Positions 36,950-48,103 of a stretch of 64,000 nucleotides of DNA are shown here, piece by piece. The stretch comes from Rhizophagus irregularis (Eukaryota > Glomeromycota > Glomeromycetes > Glomerales > Glomeraceae). The notes below the pieces were generated by a model. It was given only the letters and a program-made list of their open reading frames with translations, did no database searches and had not been told where the DNA came from. Both the position numbers and the translations under genes were made by a program. The stretch is from assembly GCF_026210795.1 (NCBI RefSeq), contig NC_089454.1, positions 372,001 through 436,000 of the forward strand. The letters run 5' to 3'. Every line of letters starts with the position of its first letter. Positions within the stretch are counted from its first letter, which is position 1.

Positions 36950-39370
36950 CTCTTAATTTAAAGATTCGTGAAAAAAAAGTTGTTACATTAGCACTTTTAG
37001 AAAAGAACGAATTAATTTCGTTAGCGCTGTTAATTATTTAGGGTAAGTAAACTTAATAAAAAATTGAATCATGTAATTTTGGACCAAGATAAAGTAAGAT
37101 TATCTTTCAAAAAGAATGAGGGATGCGTTTATTTTGACTTGCAAGAATCGGCTTTAGATTTTACATTCATCAATAAGGTATTCCATAAGGCCCTTTTTAA
37201 ATGATTTTGATTTCGCTTATAATTTTTTTTTTCAGTCCACCTTTTTCCCTTGAATTTTCATTTCTGGACAATTTTGTCCACTTTTTTCTGTTCTACCTTT
37301 TTCTCGTTTCTGGACAATTTTGTCCATTTTTTTTTGTTCCACTTTTTTCCCTTGAATTTCCGTTTCTGGACAATTTTGTCCACTTTTCGTTTCTGGACCA
37401 CTTTTTTCTCTTGGTATCAGAACCATTTCATTTTAGAACAAATGATTTCATTTCTGAACAAAATTCATTACTTTTTAGGGTAATTTGGCTGAACTTGAAT
37501 GCTACAAATCGCTATATGAATTATATAAAGGTAGATACGAAGTAATTCGTTTACAGGTAAATATGTGAATGAATTTTAATATTTATATCTTAATTTTGTT
37601 TATATTTTATTTGTTTATTTATATATTTTCTAATAATAGCCAGAAAATACACGTTCAACTACATCTGGTACAACTGGTAGCGTGAATGAATCATTAAGAG
37701 AATTGTTACAATATTCAACACCCGAACACACGTGCCTAGAATCCTCTCCCAGCTCGTCATTATATCTTAAACCCAACGATTCAGAACTTGCCCGTGTGTT
37801 AAACAGTGATTTATCCATAAATAATCTTTCTACTTCTGACACCGAAACAAAAATTTGGTCAAATTTGAATATACGCTGTATCGAAAAATTTGGCGGACAA
37901 GATCACATAAAAAATGATGTTTCTATTTCTGACATAATGTGGGCCAGTACAACCTTACCTGCGTACCGCAGCTGGAACATAATGAAGAATTATTATGATG
38001 ACATTGATGAATGGATCGCAAAAATTAGTAGCTTCTGTAAGTTAAATTTATCAAATTCTGAAATTGTTCGATTATTATATTTTTCTTATAATATTTATAT
38101 CTAAATTTTCTAGGTACTGCTAATGATGATGAGGATAACAATTTTCAACCTACTGAAGCTGCAAATTCAAGTTCTACTAGGGATGAATCTGGCAACAGTG
38201 AAATTAATGAATTTAACCCACCTTCACAATACAAAGTAGTTCCAGCATCAGCACGAACATCAACCACGGAAGTTGAAACATCGATGAAACCACCAACAAG
38301 ATCAATAACATCTAAAGTAAAATTAGCAACACAAGTGCCAACTAGAGAAGTGATAGTATCTATAGAACCACGGGTACCAACTTCAGAAATGAAGTCATTG
38401 GAGGTACCTCCAGAAATGACATTGGCGAAATCAGCGGAATCAAGTGTGGCAGAATCACAAGTACCTTCAGAAATGGCAGTGGAGGAACTGTAGCAGAATC
38501 AAAGGCAGGAATCACAAGCACTAGCTTCAGAAATGGAGGAATCAGAAGAATTAGAAGCATCAACATCTGTGTCGTTATCAAAATCCATTGTACGAAAATG
38601 TAATTTCTCAGATGATGATGACGACGACGATGATAAAGCCAAATTATTAAATTCTACCCAATTGTTATTATTCAAAAAGGGAAAGAAACTTCACGATATT
38701 TTGTTAGCAGATTCATCGTTTAATGGCGAACTCATTGCTTCTGAAGAATTAAAAGTATCAGATATATCCAATGACTTAAATGAAATGCTGAAAGATCCCA
38801 GTCAAAATCGTTGATGAGAAATCCGCTAAAGATCGAATCGATCAATGGCGAAGGCAAGAATTACAATGTGAAAATTTTGTTATAGCCGCTGAGTCTTTTA
38901 ATTTATTACATTTGGTGTCCTTGGTCCAAATTTATGATGATCTATTTAAACTTGGAGAAAAATTAAGAACTGACCCTAATAATAATATAAAAACTACAAA
39001 ATCTTGGGTTATTCAGTTCATGCGGTCTGTGCTTAAAATTGGCGACAAAATGGAACAAAGGAATAGGGTAGGATGTGATTGATTACGAAGGTTATTTAAT
39101 GAAGGAATCACGAGTACGCAACTTGCGAAAGCTGGGTGCCGTAAGTGCGATTTTTTCGTTAAACAAGAATATTATGAAGTATTTTTGTCCCAAGTTCCTA
39201 CATTAGAAACTCGTTGATCAATTTCAAGTTTGTCGAACGAACGTCTTTCTGAAATCTTGTTTACTGCTAATCCAGATAGTACTGCACAAAAAAAAAGAGA
39301 AGAGTTGAATTTATGGGGGAGGAATTCATTAATATAGCGGATAAATAAAAAAAATAGTGAATACATTGAA
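36950..39370 (+). pseudogene. Second gene inside the hAT element (unrecognised), decayed
   Basis: Protein-like segments follow each other with plausible splice sites. One begins near 36955 (LNLKIREKKVVTLALLEKNE) and one near 37050 (LNKKLNHVILDQDKVRLSFK, later VYFDLQESALDFTFINK). A third is at about 37480-37552 (NLAELECYKSLYELYKGRY), with a GTAAATATG donor and an ATAATAG acceptor. The fourth is 37641 to about 38036 (acidic/Ser-rich, ending IDEWIAKISSFC), with GTAAGT donor and TTTCTAG acceptor. A fifth, from 38115, is Thr/Ser/Glu-rich low complexity, then a DDDDDDDD run. The conserved-looking end (38800-39300) has RIDQWRRQELQCENF, WVIQFMRSVLKIGDKMEQRN and LRRLFNEGITSTQLAKAGC. Stops at about 38491, 38812 and 39079 and at least two frameshifts break it. 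It is convergent with the transposase. I recognise no domain; a tail with QLAKAGCRKCDFF might be zinc- or DNA-binding, but this is speculation. Confidence 0.6.
37255..37415. repeat. Cluster 1 of the GGACAATTTTGTCC motif
   Basis: At least three copies of TGGACAATTTTGTCCA or close variants, spaced by about 50 bases and separated by T/C-rich sequence. The motif is an inverted repeat of GGACAA and TTGTCC around TT. It lies within a probable intron of the second gene of the hAT element. Confidence 0.85.
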
Positions 39371-39539
39371 TATGTTGGTTAGTGGGTAATATCATTATCA
39401 ACAAAGAAGCATGTATTTTATATTGGCATAAGTTATACGCGTTAGATAGATAATTAAATGTATAGATAATTAAACGTAACATTTACATATTTTCAAATTG
39501 CACGGGAAGCTTCTGTCCAAAGTTTCTAAAGCAAAAAAA

Positions 39540-39700
39540 AGTAAAGTTTTCTGATTATAAAGTGGACAATTTTGTCCAAAATAAAAAATAAAGTTTTCTG
39601 AATACAAAAGTGGACAATTTTGTCCAAAATAAATAATAAAGTTTTCTGAATACAAAAGTAGACAATTTTGTCCAAAATAAAAAGGGAGGACAAAATTGTT
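39540..39700. repeat. Cluster 2 of the GGACAATTTTGTCC motif
   Basis: Two perfect copies and one copy with one change (GTAGACAATTTTGTCC), about 48 bases apart, each in a repeated setting of AAAGTTTTCTGAATACAAAA. A half-copy GGACAAAATTGTTG follows. The cluster is between the convergent ends of the two genes of the hAT element. Confidence 0.85.
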
Positions 39701-39801
39701 GATATGCATTATAAAATACTATCAAATTTATTAGATATTAAATGTTCACAATAAGTACAAATATGAATATTATATAGGCAAAATAAAAGTCAAAAAAAGA
39801 A

Positions 39802-42163
39802 TTAGTTTAATTGTTCTGGATCCCATTCCTCTTCGCCATCACTATCATATCTTCGAGTAATAGTTGGAAGTATAGAATTATCAATAAAGACCCATGGTCC
39901 TAGATCTACCGTGCTTTCAATATCTAATGTTTCATCATTCATATTTGTTTCATCAGATTGATGTTCATTAAAACTATCATCATCATTCTCACTCATAATT
40001 TCTTCTTCTTCTTCAAATACTGTATTCAGCATGAGTTGAATATCATCATCTAACTTTGAACTGCTATCACCGTTACTTGTATAATTTAAGTCTTTTTTAG
40101 CATGTTTGAGAGAATAAAGATATATTTTCGCCATTGTCTCTATAGTTTCTGGTTGCAAATTTATACGTCTCTTACCAAAGAGCCATCCCATGGCTGGAAA
40201 TAATCTTTCACAACTTGCCGAGTGTGGGGTTATTGAAAATATTACTTTAGCTAGCCGCGAAAGAGAAGAAAATTTTCCATCAACTATGGAATTCCACCAA
40301 TGGTAAGCTGTGTCATGAACTGAATAAAACGTGTTATATGGTTCAGAATTATCAAAGTATGCACGAAGTTGTGCATCAAGTTCTAATCCAGAATTTTTTT
40401 TATGCCCAAGGTTTTTCCAGATTCGAAGGGCACACTTTCTAAGACGCTCAAATTGATTATCACGCATTCCATGTCCTAACAAATTTGCAAATTTATATTA
40501 TTAAATGAATTTAAATAACAATAAAAAAAATAATTACCTCAATATTTAGGATGAAGGAAGAAACCTAACAAATAGATATCCTCGTCAAACTCTTTATATC
40601 TATTAAAAAAATATTTAAAATTAAACATTAATTTTGAATCTTCTATTAAAGATACTAACCTAATACATTACCGCTTATTAAAAATGCTAATACAAGAGTT
40701 TCTTAACTCTTTATAATCATCAGTTGGCATTGACTTAAAAAATGCTGCGATACGAAGAAGATGCAGATAACAATCTGCTAAAATTATATTACTTCCTTCT
40801 AACATGAGAATTGCTTTTTTTATCGGCTCCAAAATATCCGATAAAATACGAATGTCATCAAAAAACCCTCTTTTTTTCAAAATTGCTTTTACAGCTTCAT
40901 TAGAGATTTCGCGTTCATGATTGTTCAGGACCTAATTGAATAAACATTTTTGTATTAGGTTTAATTATTATTAATTTAAATATAAAGTATACGTACATGT
41001 AATAAAGCATCTTTTAATCTGTACACCGAAGATGTACATTCATGGACTGTCGTCCATCTTATTTCGATGTACATTTTCAGCCCTCCACCTGCAATATTTT
41101 TTGCATCAATCGCTTCTTTAAGCCAAGTGCTGGCAAGGGTTGAATTTTTGAAGTATCTTGTTAAAATATTTGCTCGTTTTACAAGACATTTAACTTGATC
41201 TACTTTGACAATATCACTACTTATCAGATTGATGCAATGGGCGATGCATCGTATATTGATAATGGATGGATATTTATTCGTGATTATTCGACGGGCACCT
41301 GCGACATTGGCAGCATTGTCACTGACAATAGCGACAATTTTGCTTATACCCACTTTACAAATTATATCATTTATAACTTTTGATAAATATTCAGCGGTAT
41401 GTGAATTTTTAGAAAGGTCTTCAAGTTGTAATAGATATTCCTTTCGATGGTGTCAGCAAAATAAACGCCCATAAGCTATTCCCTCGAGGGTCTGTCCAAC
41501 CATCAAGAGCTAATAAAAAATATATGGATAGTTATTTTTTTAATAAAATATTTTGAAGCAATTATAGAAATTATAGATTTACCGATAGTAAAATTAGACT
41601 CTTTTTCTAATTCATTGTTGACTCGTGCATTGACTCTGGATAATTCCGCCTCCAATAAAGTACCGTTTAGTACTCGTCGTGAAGGTGGATCGTATCCTGG
41701 CTCCAGCGCCTTTATCATGTCGATAAACCAAGGACATTGATTGCGCTAAAAGGGCGGTATTGCGCACATCACGTAGCTTGTTATCATCCGGTCTAATTCA
41801 TCACTCCGTCCTTTTTCTATTTTACCTCCTCCGTAAAAATTCTTAATTCCCGTTTGTCAAACCCTTTTGTTAGGATAATCTGATTCATCTTCATCTGCGC
41901 TTTCTTCCTCTTCTTTAGCAAGATTTTTCCCGACAATTTTGGCAAAATACAATGAAACATCATCGGGGCATTTTTTACAGTGGTTTGCCAAATGTGCAGG
42001 CGGGGCGGGGGCGGGGCTTGGGGCCTTGTATGCCAGTATTGTCGACAATGCTACACGTACGCTGAATAGTGTCCTCTCGACTGCATGTTACCTTGTATCA
42101 TATGATTACACCATACATCTGATGGTGGTCGACCGCTTTACTACGCTTAGAAGGACCGCTTGA
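39802..42163 (-). pseudogene. hAT-family transposase (DUF659 type), decayed
   Basis: Read on the minus strand from about 42160. A partial BED-like zinc-finger segment comes first (AHLANHCKKCPDDV). Next is a linker with internal stops at about 41863-41866 and in the IPPF/CPWF region (41750), then IKALEPGYDPPSRRVLNGTLL. After an intron comes the DUF659-type core: ALDGWTDPRGNSLWAFILL, a frameshift near 41440, then VSDNAANVAGARR, IRCIAHCINL and EIRWTTVHE. Two further introns (about 40930-40990 and about 40485-40670) precede an RILSDILEPIKKAI segment. The last exon (39802 to about 40482) has the hAT C-terminal dimerisation domain, TPHSASCERLFPAMGWLFGK. That sequence and RINLQPETIETMAKIYLYSL are textbook hAT. 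A Glu/Asp-rich tail ends at 39802. At least two stops and one frameshift make it non-functional as written. Confidence 0.88.
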
Positions 42164-42339
42164 CGTGACGTTATAAAGAGCAAAACTTGAAATTAAAAGA
42201 GTTTGTCATCAATATCGTTTTAAAGTTTGATTTAGTAGTACAAGATGTTGATTGATTAAGATCACGCCTAATTGTAAATTGTGAAGTTTAAATTTCAATA
42301 ATGTGAAAATTTGTAAATTTAACTGGACAAAGAGAAAAA

Positions 42340-42600
42340 TTGAACAAAATTGTCCAGAAACAATACGAGGAATAAGGTGACCAGAAATGATACAAGAAAA
42401 AAAGTGGACAAAATTGTCCAGAAGCGATGGATGTCCAAAAATGATAGAAAAAAAAGTGGACAAAATTGTCCAGAAGCGATGGATGTCCAAAAATGATAGA
42501 AAAAAAAGTGGACAAAATTGTCCAGAAGCGATGGACGTCCAAAAATGATAGAAAAAAAGTTGACAAAATTGTCCAGAAATATTACGAGTAAAAAGTGTAT
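42340..42600. repeat. Cluster 3 of the GGACAAAATTGTCC motif (opposite orientation), in a tandem array
   Basis: Five copies, about 53-57 bases apart. Three are embedded in nearly identical units also containing GAAGCGATGGATGTCC and AATGATAGAAAAAAAAGTG. The centre is AA rather than TT, so the motif points the other way from clusters 1 and 2. It lies upstream of the transposase start. Confidence 0.88.
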
Positions 42601-42814
42601 AAAATTGAATCAAAGAAGTCTTGGTATAGCATGATATCATCATCAGACGAAGTTGATTGTGATGAATAAATAGTATGTTTAATTCAGTATAATAACTTTG
42701 ACAAAAAAAAATTATAAAAATAACACTTCTAATTTCAACAATTTTTAATATGTCGGGATGACGAATTCTTTATTTTGAATTGATGGTTTTTTACTTAATA
42801 TTATTTTATTTAAC

Positions 42815-43125
42815 ATTGCAGATTTGCGATACAGTATTGATTTACGGATTCATTGCGGATTTGCGATACAGTATTGATTTGCAGATTCATTGCGAACTTG
42901 CGGATTCATTGCGGATTTGCGATACAGTATTGATTTGCGGATTCATTACAGACTTGCGGATTCATTGCAGATTTGCGATACAATATTGATTTGCGGATTC
43001 ATTACGGATTTGCGGATTCATTGCGGATTTGCGATACAGTATTGATTTGCGGATTCATTGCGGACTTGCGGATTCATTGCGGATATGCGGACTCATATGC
43101 GCAATTCAATTCTTAAATCCGCAAT
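42815..43125. repeat. Right subterminal repeat array (GCGGATT and GATACAGTATTGATTT)
   Basis: Five copies of GATACA(G/A)TATTGATTT alternate with many copies of GCGGATTCATTGCGGA. The array stops about 40 bases short of the right terminus at 43163. It is the inverted and amplified counterpart of the left subterminal repeats. Confidence 0.88.
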
Positions 43126-43171
43126 ACTGCAGATTTGGAAAAGCAATTTCAGCGCCATCCTTAGATGAGTT

Positions 43172-43240
43172 AGATTATTTAAACGATTTATTATTACCTA
43201 ATTTAAAAATTTTAAAGACTCATATTATATTATCGTAACT
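43172..43240 (+). pseudogene. F-box/LRR gene fragment, 3' part
   Basis: Continues the reading frame of 36461-36609 after the right duplication (43164-43171): LDYLNDLLLPNLKILKTHIILS, then TAA. The leucine spacing matches an LRR. Confidence 0.7.
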
Positions 43241-45189
43241 ACTATCTGAAGTTAATTGCGTTTTATAAATAAGTAAAAATAAAAATAAAAATAGCAGTTT
43301 AAATATATCTGGTGCAATTTTACATATAAATAAACTGAAAAAAAATTAAAATATATAGTTGCAAAGATTTTTTCTTAAAGTATTAGTTGAAGTAGAGGTG
43401 GTATTTTTAAAAAGCAAGCTTTTTCTTTATTATTAATTAATATTTAAAGAAGTTATAGTAGTAGACAGAGGCTTGGTATTTATTACTTTTTTTATTTAGT
43501 TTTTCCTTTTAGGATTTTCTGAATGTTATAACTTTTTTTTTTATTTTTTATTAGTTTTTTTTTTCTTCTAGAATTTTGGTATTTTTACTTTTAATTTTTT
43601 TTAAAAAAAGTTAAGAGTACTAATATGTTGATTATTTGAGCTGAAAGTTTGGTGTTACTTAATTTTTTTAGATTTATGTAAATTAGTTATAAAAAGAAGA
43701 CTGATAAAATTGGTAGATTTTAATTTTTAATTTTTATTAATTCAAATTGATTAGTAGAAGGATTATTAAAATTAAAAATATTAGATTACTTAGAAGCGTA
43801 AATGGTTGAACTTAATATATTTACTTGGAATCAAATGAATTAGTATAGCCACTAATTTTGGAATATTAGAAGGACTTTACTTTTTTATGTTTACAAGTTT
43901 TTATCTTAGAATATGCTAATTCTTTATATAATATTTTTCATATAAGTACATCTATTAGTAAATGAAACTTAAGTATTAAATCTAGTTATTTGTATGTCAT
44001 TTTGCATAAACTATGAAACCTTTCAGACTAAGATAAAGTTTATTTTACATGAATTATATCTGTATAGCTTTATAATTGCATATATAAGATTTTAAAATAT
44101 AATGATAAGTAGTTTATTTTGTATAGATAATTAAGTAGACCTCTTTATATTATTGTATATTTGTAATAGCCTTAATAAATGTACAGCAAATATTAAAAAA
44201 AAAATATTATTATTTCTTTAAAAATGGTCTTTTCTTAAAAATATAAAAGGGTAGTATTTTTTTTTATTTTTTTAAAATTTTATTATTGTTTTTTACTTAT
44301 CTTATTCTTATTTTTTTAAGAACAATTTCTTCTTTTAAAATAGTAATTAGAAATAAAGATAAATAAAAAGCAAATATATATAGGTTAGTAAATATATTTA
44401 TTGTAATTAAGAAATATTTTAAACTTCTAATATTTCTTTTCTTTTTTAGAATACTTGCTAGTTGAATAATTACATATAGTATTAGATTATGAACTATTAT
44501 AACATATCAGACAAATATTAGAAACCTGATATAGGTATAATATATAGTATTAAAAATTATACACATATCAAGTATCAACATTTAATATATGCTAATTTTT
44601 CACCAATAATATTCTAATAAATTACAGATATTTATATAAATAGACTAGTATATTTATATAAATTTGTATAATAATATTTACAATGCTTTTAAAAATAAAA
44701 AACTAATAGAAAAACTTCACATTAGTGTAAAGTTTAAAACCTAATTGCCTAGTGTGTAACTATTACAATTTCAGAAACCCAAAGTTTTGTAGAAGTAAAA
44801 TTATTTTTAGTGAGAACTACTTCAAATTAAATAACTTTACCAAAACTAAAGTTAAAGATTTGTTTAAGTTTTAAAAAAAACTATAAAAAGCTTAGAAACA
44901 AATTTAAAAGCACTTTACAATTACTAAAGTTTAGTTTGAAATGGCTTATAAAAAGCATTAGAAGAAACTATTTCTAAAAAAATAAAAATATTATAAGTAA
45001 AGAAAAATAATAAAATTAAAAAAGAAAATGAAAAAAAAAATATATATATTAACTTTTTATATTCTTAGTAGTCCATTAAAATCACAGTTCTGAAAGTAAC
45101 TATTCCTAAAGAAATAAGAATAAAGTAAGTAAAAAATGAAAAAAATGAAAAAACAAATGAAATTAAATATCTTACATAGTATAAAATTT
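43241..45189. other. AT-rich region without a supported gene
   Basis: Only short open frames and homopolymers. The sequence is likely decayed repeat DNA, but I could not pair it with another part of the window. Confidence 0.45.
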
Positions 45190-46190
45190 TCTTAAAATTA
45201 ATTATTATAAAATTCACAAAATCAGAAGACTTTTTCTGCTAAATGTCTGGATCATATTTTTTCAAAAATAATTTTTTTATTTTTTCTTTTTCACTTATAG
45301 TCTATATACTTTTATCTTATTTTATATACTTCAAGCAAAGTCTTAACAGCAAAAAACCTATAGTGGTTGATTTTAGTATTAGAAATTTTATTTTTATTTT
45401 TTATTTTTCTTATTTTATACGTTTACTTTTTCTTTGTGGTGTTCCTGAACTCAAGACGGTTTGAAGAGACGTATCGTCTAGAATAAGTAAACTTTGAGAC
45501 AATGACAAGATGAGGACATTTTTAAGTTACTTTTTTTAAGCAAAATAACAAAACTTTGAACATGGAAAGAGCAACTAACGAACTCTTTATTAATAAAGAT
45601 TTTGTGAAATTTCTCCACAACAATTCTTTTTACACTAACAGGTCTTCATTCTTCAAGATACTTGATCAGGCCATTAAGAAGCATGCAGATACTTCACAAC
45701 ATAAGAAATACCTGTTTAGAGCTTACCTCTGAAATACTTTTATTAGTTTACTAAAACGCTTTGAACATGACCTTCAATAACATCCTTTGCCAAAAATTAC
45801 GAAAACAATAACACAGCTACTCTTCCTAATTAAACAACAACAAAAATTACCAATCAGATCGCTTTTTGAAGATTTCTGGATTAAATTACATGTTAAATGT
45901 GATACATTGTTAAATACATTCTGAAACCTTCTGACGGTATTACAAATAATTACCGAATATGACCAACCCTTTTTCTTTTATTTAACTCTGAAATAGTTAA
46001 CCAATTATGGCTTACTCGATAATTTTAATGGTGTCACTCTCAACTTAACATATACTTGATACTGTGGAACAAATCTTAGATTTATCTTTAAACAACTATC
46101 ATGTACATGTTTGAGCCTCATTTTTGGTTGTTTCTTCACTTCAAGAAAGAAAAGGGATCGTAACAAACTTCCTATCATGCTAATTTTTTC
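45190..46190 (+). repeat. Diverged dispersed repeat, copy 2 (pairs with 950-2200)
   Basis: Colinear with copy 1 in several blocks (details there). This copy is less T-rich and seems less eroded: it contains a 56-codon frame at 45562-45732, and its GAGACGTATCGTCTAGAATA block is a near-palindrome that is changed in copy 1. Confidence 0.65.
45562..45732 (+). pseudogene. Short coding relic inside repeat copy 2
   Basis: A 56-residue frame with balanced composition: MERATNELFINKDFVKFLHN, then SSFFKILDQAIKKHAD and KKYLFRAYL, ending at TGA. Sense-like sequence goes on after the stop (NTFISLLKRFEHDLQ). It may be the eroded exon of a transposon protein; no family is recognised. Confidence 0.35.
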
Positions 46191-46669
46191 ATAGATCTTT
46201 TATGTTAAAGATTTTATATTTTGTTATATTTTTTATAATAGAGTTTTAGTTATTTTTCTTTTTCTTTTTGTATCTTTTTTTACTTTTATTTTTTCTTCAT
46301 ATTATTTTTATTTTATGAATAGAGTTTACAGATGGGACTTAGAATTTATTTTATGATTTTGAAGACTGCCAATGTCTAGATATAATAATAGAACTCTAGA
46401 CATCACATATATAACTCTCATTTGAGTTTTAGCAAATTCAATCAAAATTAAGTTAAACTCATAATTTTAGAAAAAGCAAATTGATTGCAAATTAATTAAT
46501 AGTTATAATTATGAGTAGAGCTCTGCATGGGTTGGGTTGGGTCAGGTTATCTGGTTAACTCGAACTGAAATTTTTTTTCAGGTCATTTCGGGTAACTCAG
46601 GTTACCTAAAGTTTTATTATTAAATATTGTAAAAAAATGTTTTGTAACATTTTTTACTTTTTGTTTTTA

Positions 46670-47348
46670 TATATAAAATGCTAAACTATTTGTTTCAGCA
46701 TTTTTCTTTTGATTTTACATATAAAAATGCTAAAACAGATAGTTTTGGCATTTTTTTTCAATTTTACATATAAAAATGCTGGAATCATTAGTTCTGGCAT
46801 TTTTCTTTTTGATTTTACATGTAAAAATGCCTGAATTATTAGTTTTGGCGGTTTTCTTTTGATTTTACATGTAAAAATGCCAAAACAGATAGTTTTAGTA
46901 TTTTTTTTTGATTTTACATGTAAAAACGCCAGAATAATTAGTTCTGGCATTTTTCTTTTTGATTTTATATATAAAACGCCAAAACAGATAATTTCAACAT
47001 TTTTTTTTCAATTTTACATGTAAAAGCGCTGAAATAATTTGTTCCAGGCTTCCAGCATTTTTCTTTTTGATTTTACATGTAAAAATGCTGGAATAATTAG
47101 TTCTGGCATTCTTCTTTTTGATTTTACATGTAAAAACGCCAAAACTGATAGTTTTAGTATTTTTTTCGATTTTACATGTAAAAGCACTGGAATCATTAGT
47201 TCCGGTATTTTTCTTTTTGATTTTACATGTAAAAATGCTGAAACTAATAGTTCTGGCATTTTTCTTTTTGATTTTACATGTAAAAACGTCAAAACTGATA
47301 GTTTTGGCATTTTTTTCAATTTTACATGTAAAAATACTGGAATCATTA
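46670..47348. repeat. Tandem foldback array, about 13 units of roughly 50 bp
   Basis: Each unit contains the palindrome TTTTACATGTAAAA (or a variant) followed by an inverted pair like AATGCC...GGCATT around AAAACTGATAGTT or GGAATCATTAG. The two loop types tend to alternate. Because of the symmetry, both strands have open frames that read LHVKSK-like repeats; these are not genes. The last unit is interrupted by the inner TA element and resumes at 48106. Confidence 0.9.
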
Positions 47349-48103
47349 TCCCTTAAACCGTTTTGCGAGCAAATTTGTCCGCAATTTCTAAATTAGAATA
47401 AATGACGCTATAAATATTCTTTAATTTTGGCCAGATCATCACATAATTTTGTAGCCAAATTGATCTACATTCTGGCCATAAATTGTATAAGTTAGATATG
47501 CGATTGATCATTAAAATTGGATGAGAAATTAACTCGCAAAAATAGTATCAGAATTTTTATATAATAAAATTTAGACTTTTCTTATCATATTTTTTCTCTA
47601 TTTGAATATTAATTATAACTTTTTATTTTCATTATAAAAATTTTGCATTATAATAAACAAAATAGAGATAAAAAAAATTAATTTTTATAAGTATATAATT
47701 ATAAAATTTTCATTTAGGTTCTATATAAAGTCAAAATCCTACTTATAAACATCAAAAATCATATTAACAAAAGTTGTTTCTCATACCAAATTCTACATGT
47801 TCTATTAAGCTTTTATATAACTACAATTAATTATCAATGAAATCGTCAAAGTTAAGTGCAAAGATTTTAAAATTTTGTGATTATCTTAAAATACAACTTT
47901 TGACCAATGGATAATTTTCGATTTTATAATATATAAATTTATAAATGATAATAATTGCTGCACAATAAATAATTTAAACTATTTTGAAAAAAAATTTTAT
48001 TAAAATTGCTTTATTTTTCATAAAATTAGATGAGAGCTGAAATTTAATAAAATTGCAGGCAAATTTGCCCGCAATTACTTACGGTTTAAGGAGGTTTAAG
48101 GGA
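47349..48103. mobile_element. Inner 755-bp MITE with TA duplication
   Basis: Ends TCCCTTAAACC (left) and GGTTTAAGGGA (right) are perfect complements, flanked by TA at 47347-47348 and 48104-48105, as in Tc1/mariner-type elements. A further inverted block (GCAAATTTG and GCAATTT) lies about 15-40 bases inside each end. The right end has a second GGTTTAAGG. Its removal joins two halves of one array unit (GGAATCATTA then AGTATTGGCATT), which supports the exact boundaries. Confidence 0.85.

Larger units (their letters stand above)
36610..43163. mobile_element. 6,554-bp hAT element with two decayed genes
   Basis: The left terminus is TAAGAATGGTGCCGTAATTG. The right terminus, reverse complemented, is TAAGGATGGCGCTGAAATTG (16 of 20 positions match). 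Flanking 8-bp duplications GATGAGTT are identical. Inside are a decayed hAT transposase on the minus strand (39802-42163), a second decayed multi-exon gene on the plus strand (about 36950-39370), three clusters of a GGACAA/TTGTCC motif, and arrays of an AATCCGCAA-type motif close to both ends. Stops and frameshifts in both genes mean the copy is not autonomous now. The identical duplication, by contrast, suggests an insertion that is not extremely old. Confidence 0.9.

Noticed and set aside
37232-37545. Open frames on both strands with LDNFVHF or QNCPE repeats
   Set aside because: They come from the GGACAATTTTGTCC repeat cluster in a probable intron of the second hAT-element gene.
42209-42643. 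Minus-strand frames of 92 and 144 codons
   Set aside because: They are frames through the tandem motif cluster 3, not protein-like.
46670-47345. CRISPR-like appearance of regular repeats and short spacers
   Set aside because: Spacers are themselves repeated and self-complementary, the DNA is eukaryotic, and no cas-like genes are present.
46681-47396. Long open frames on both strands with LHVKSK/DFTCKN repeats
   Set aside because: They are by-products of a palindromic tandem repeat; both strands and several frames are open for the same reason, and the units form hairpins.
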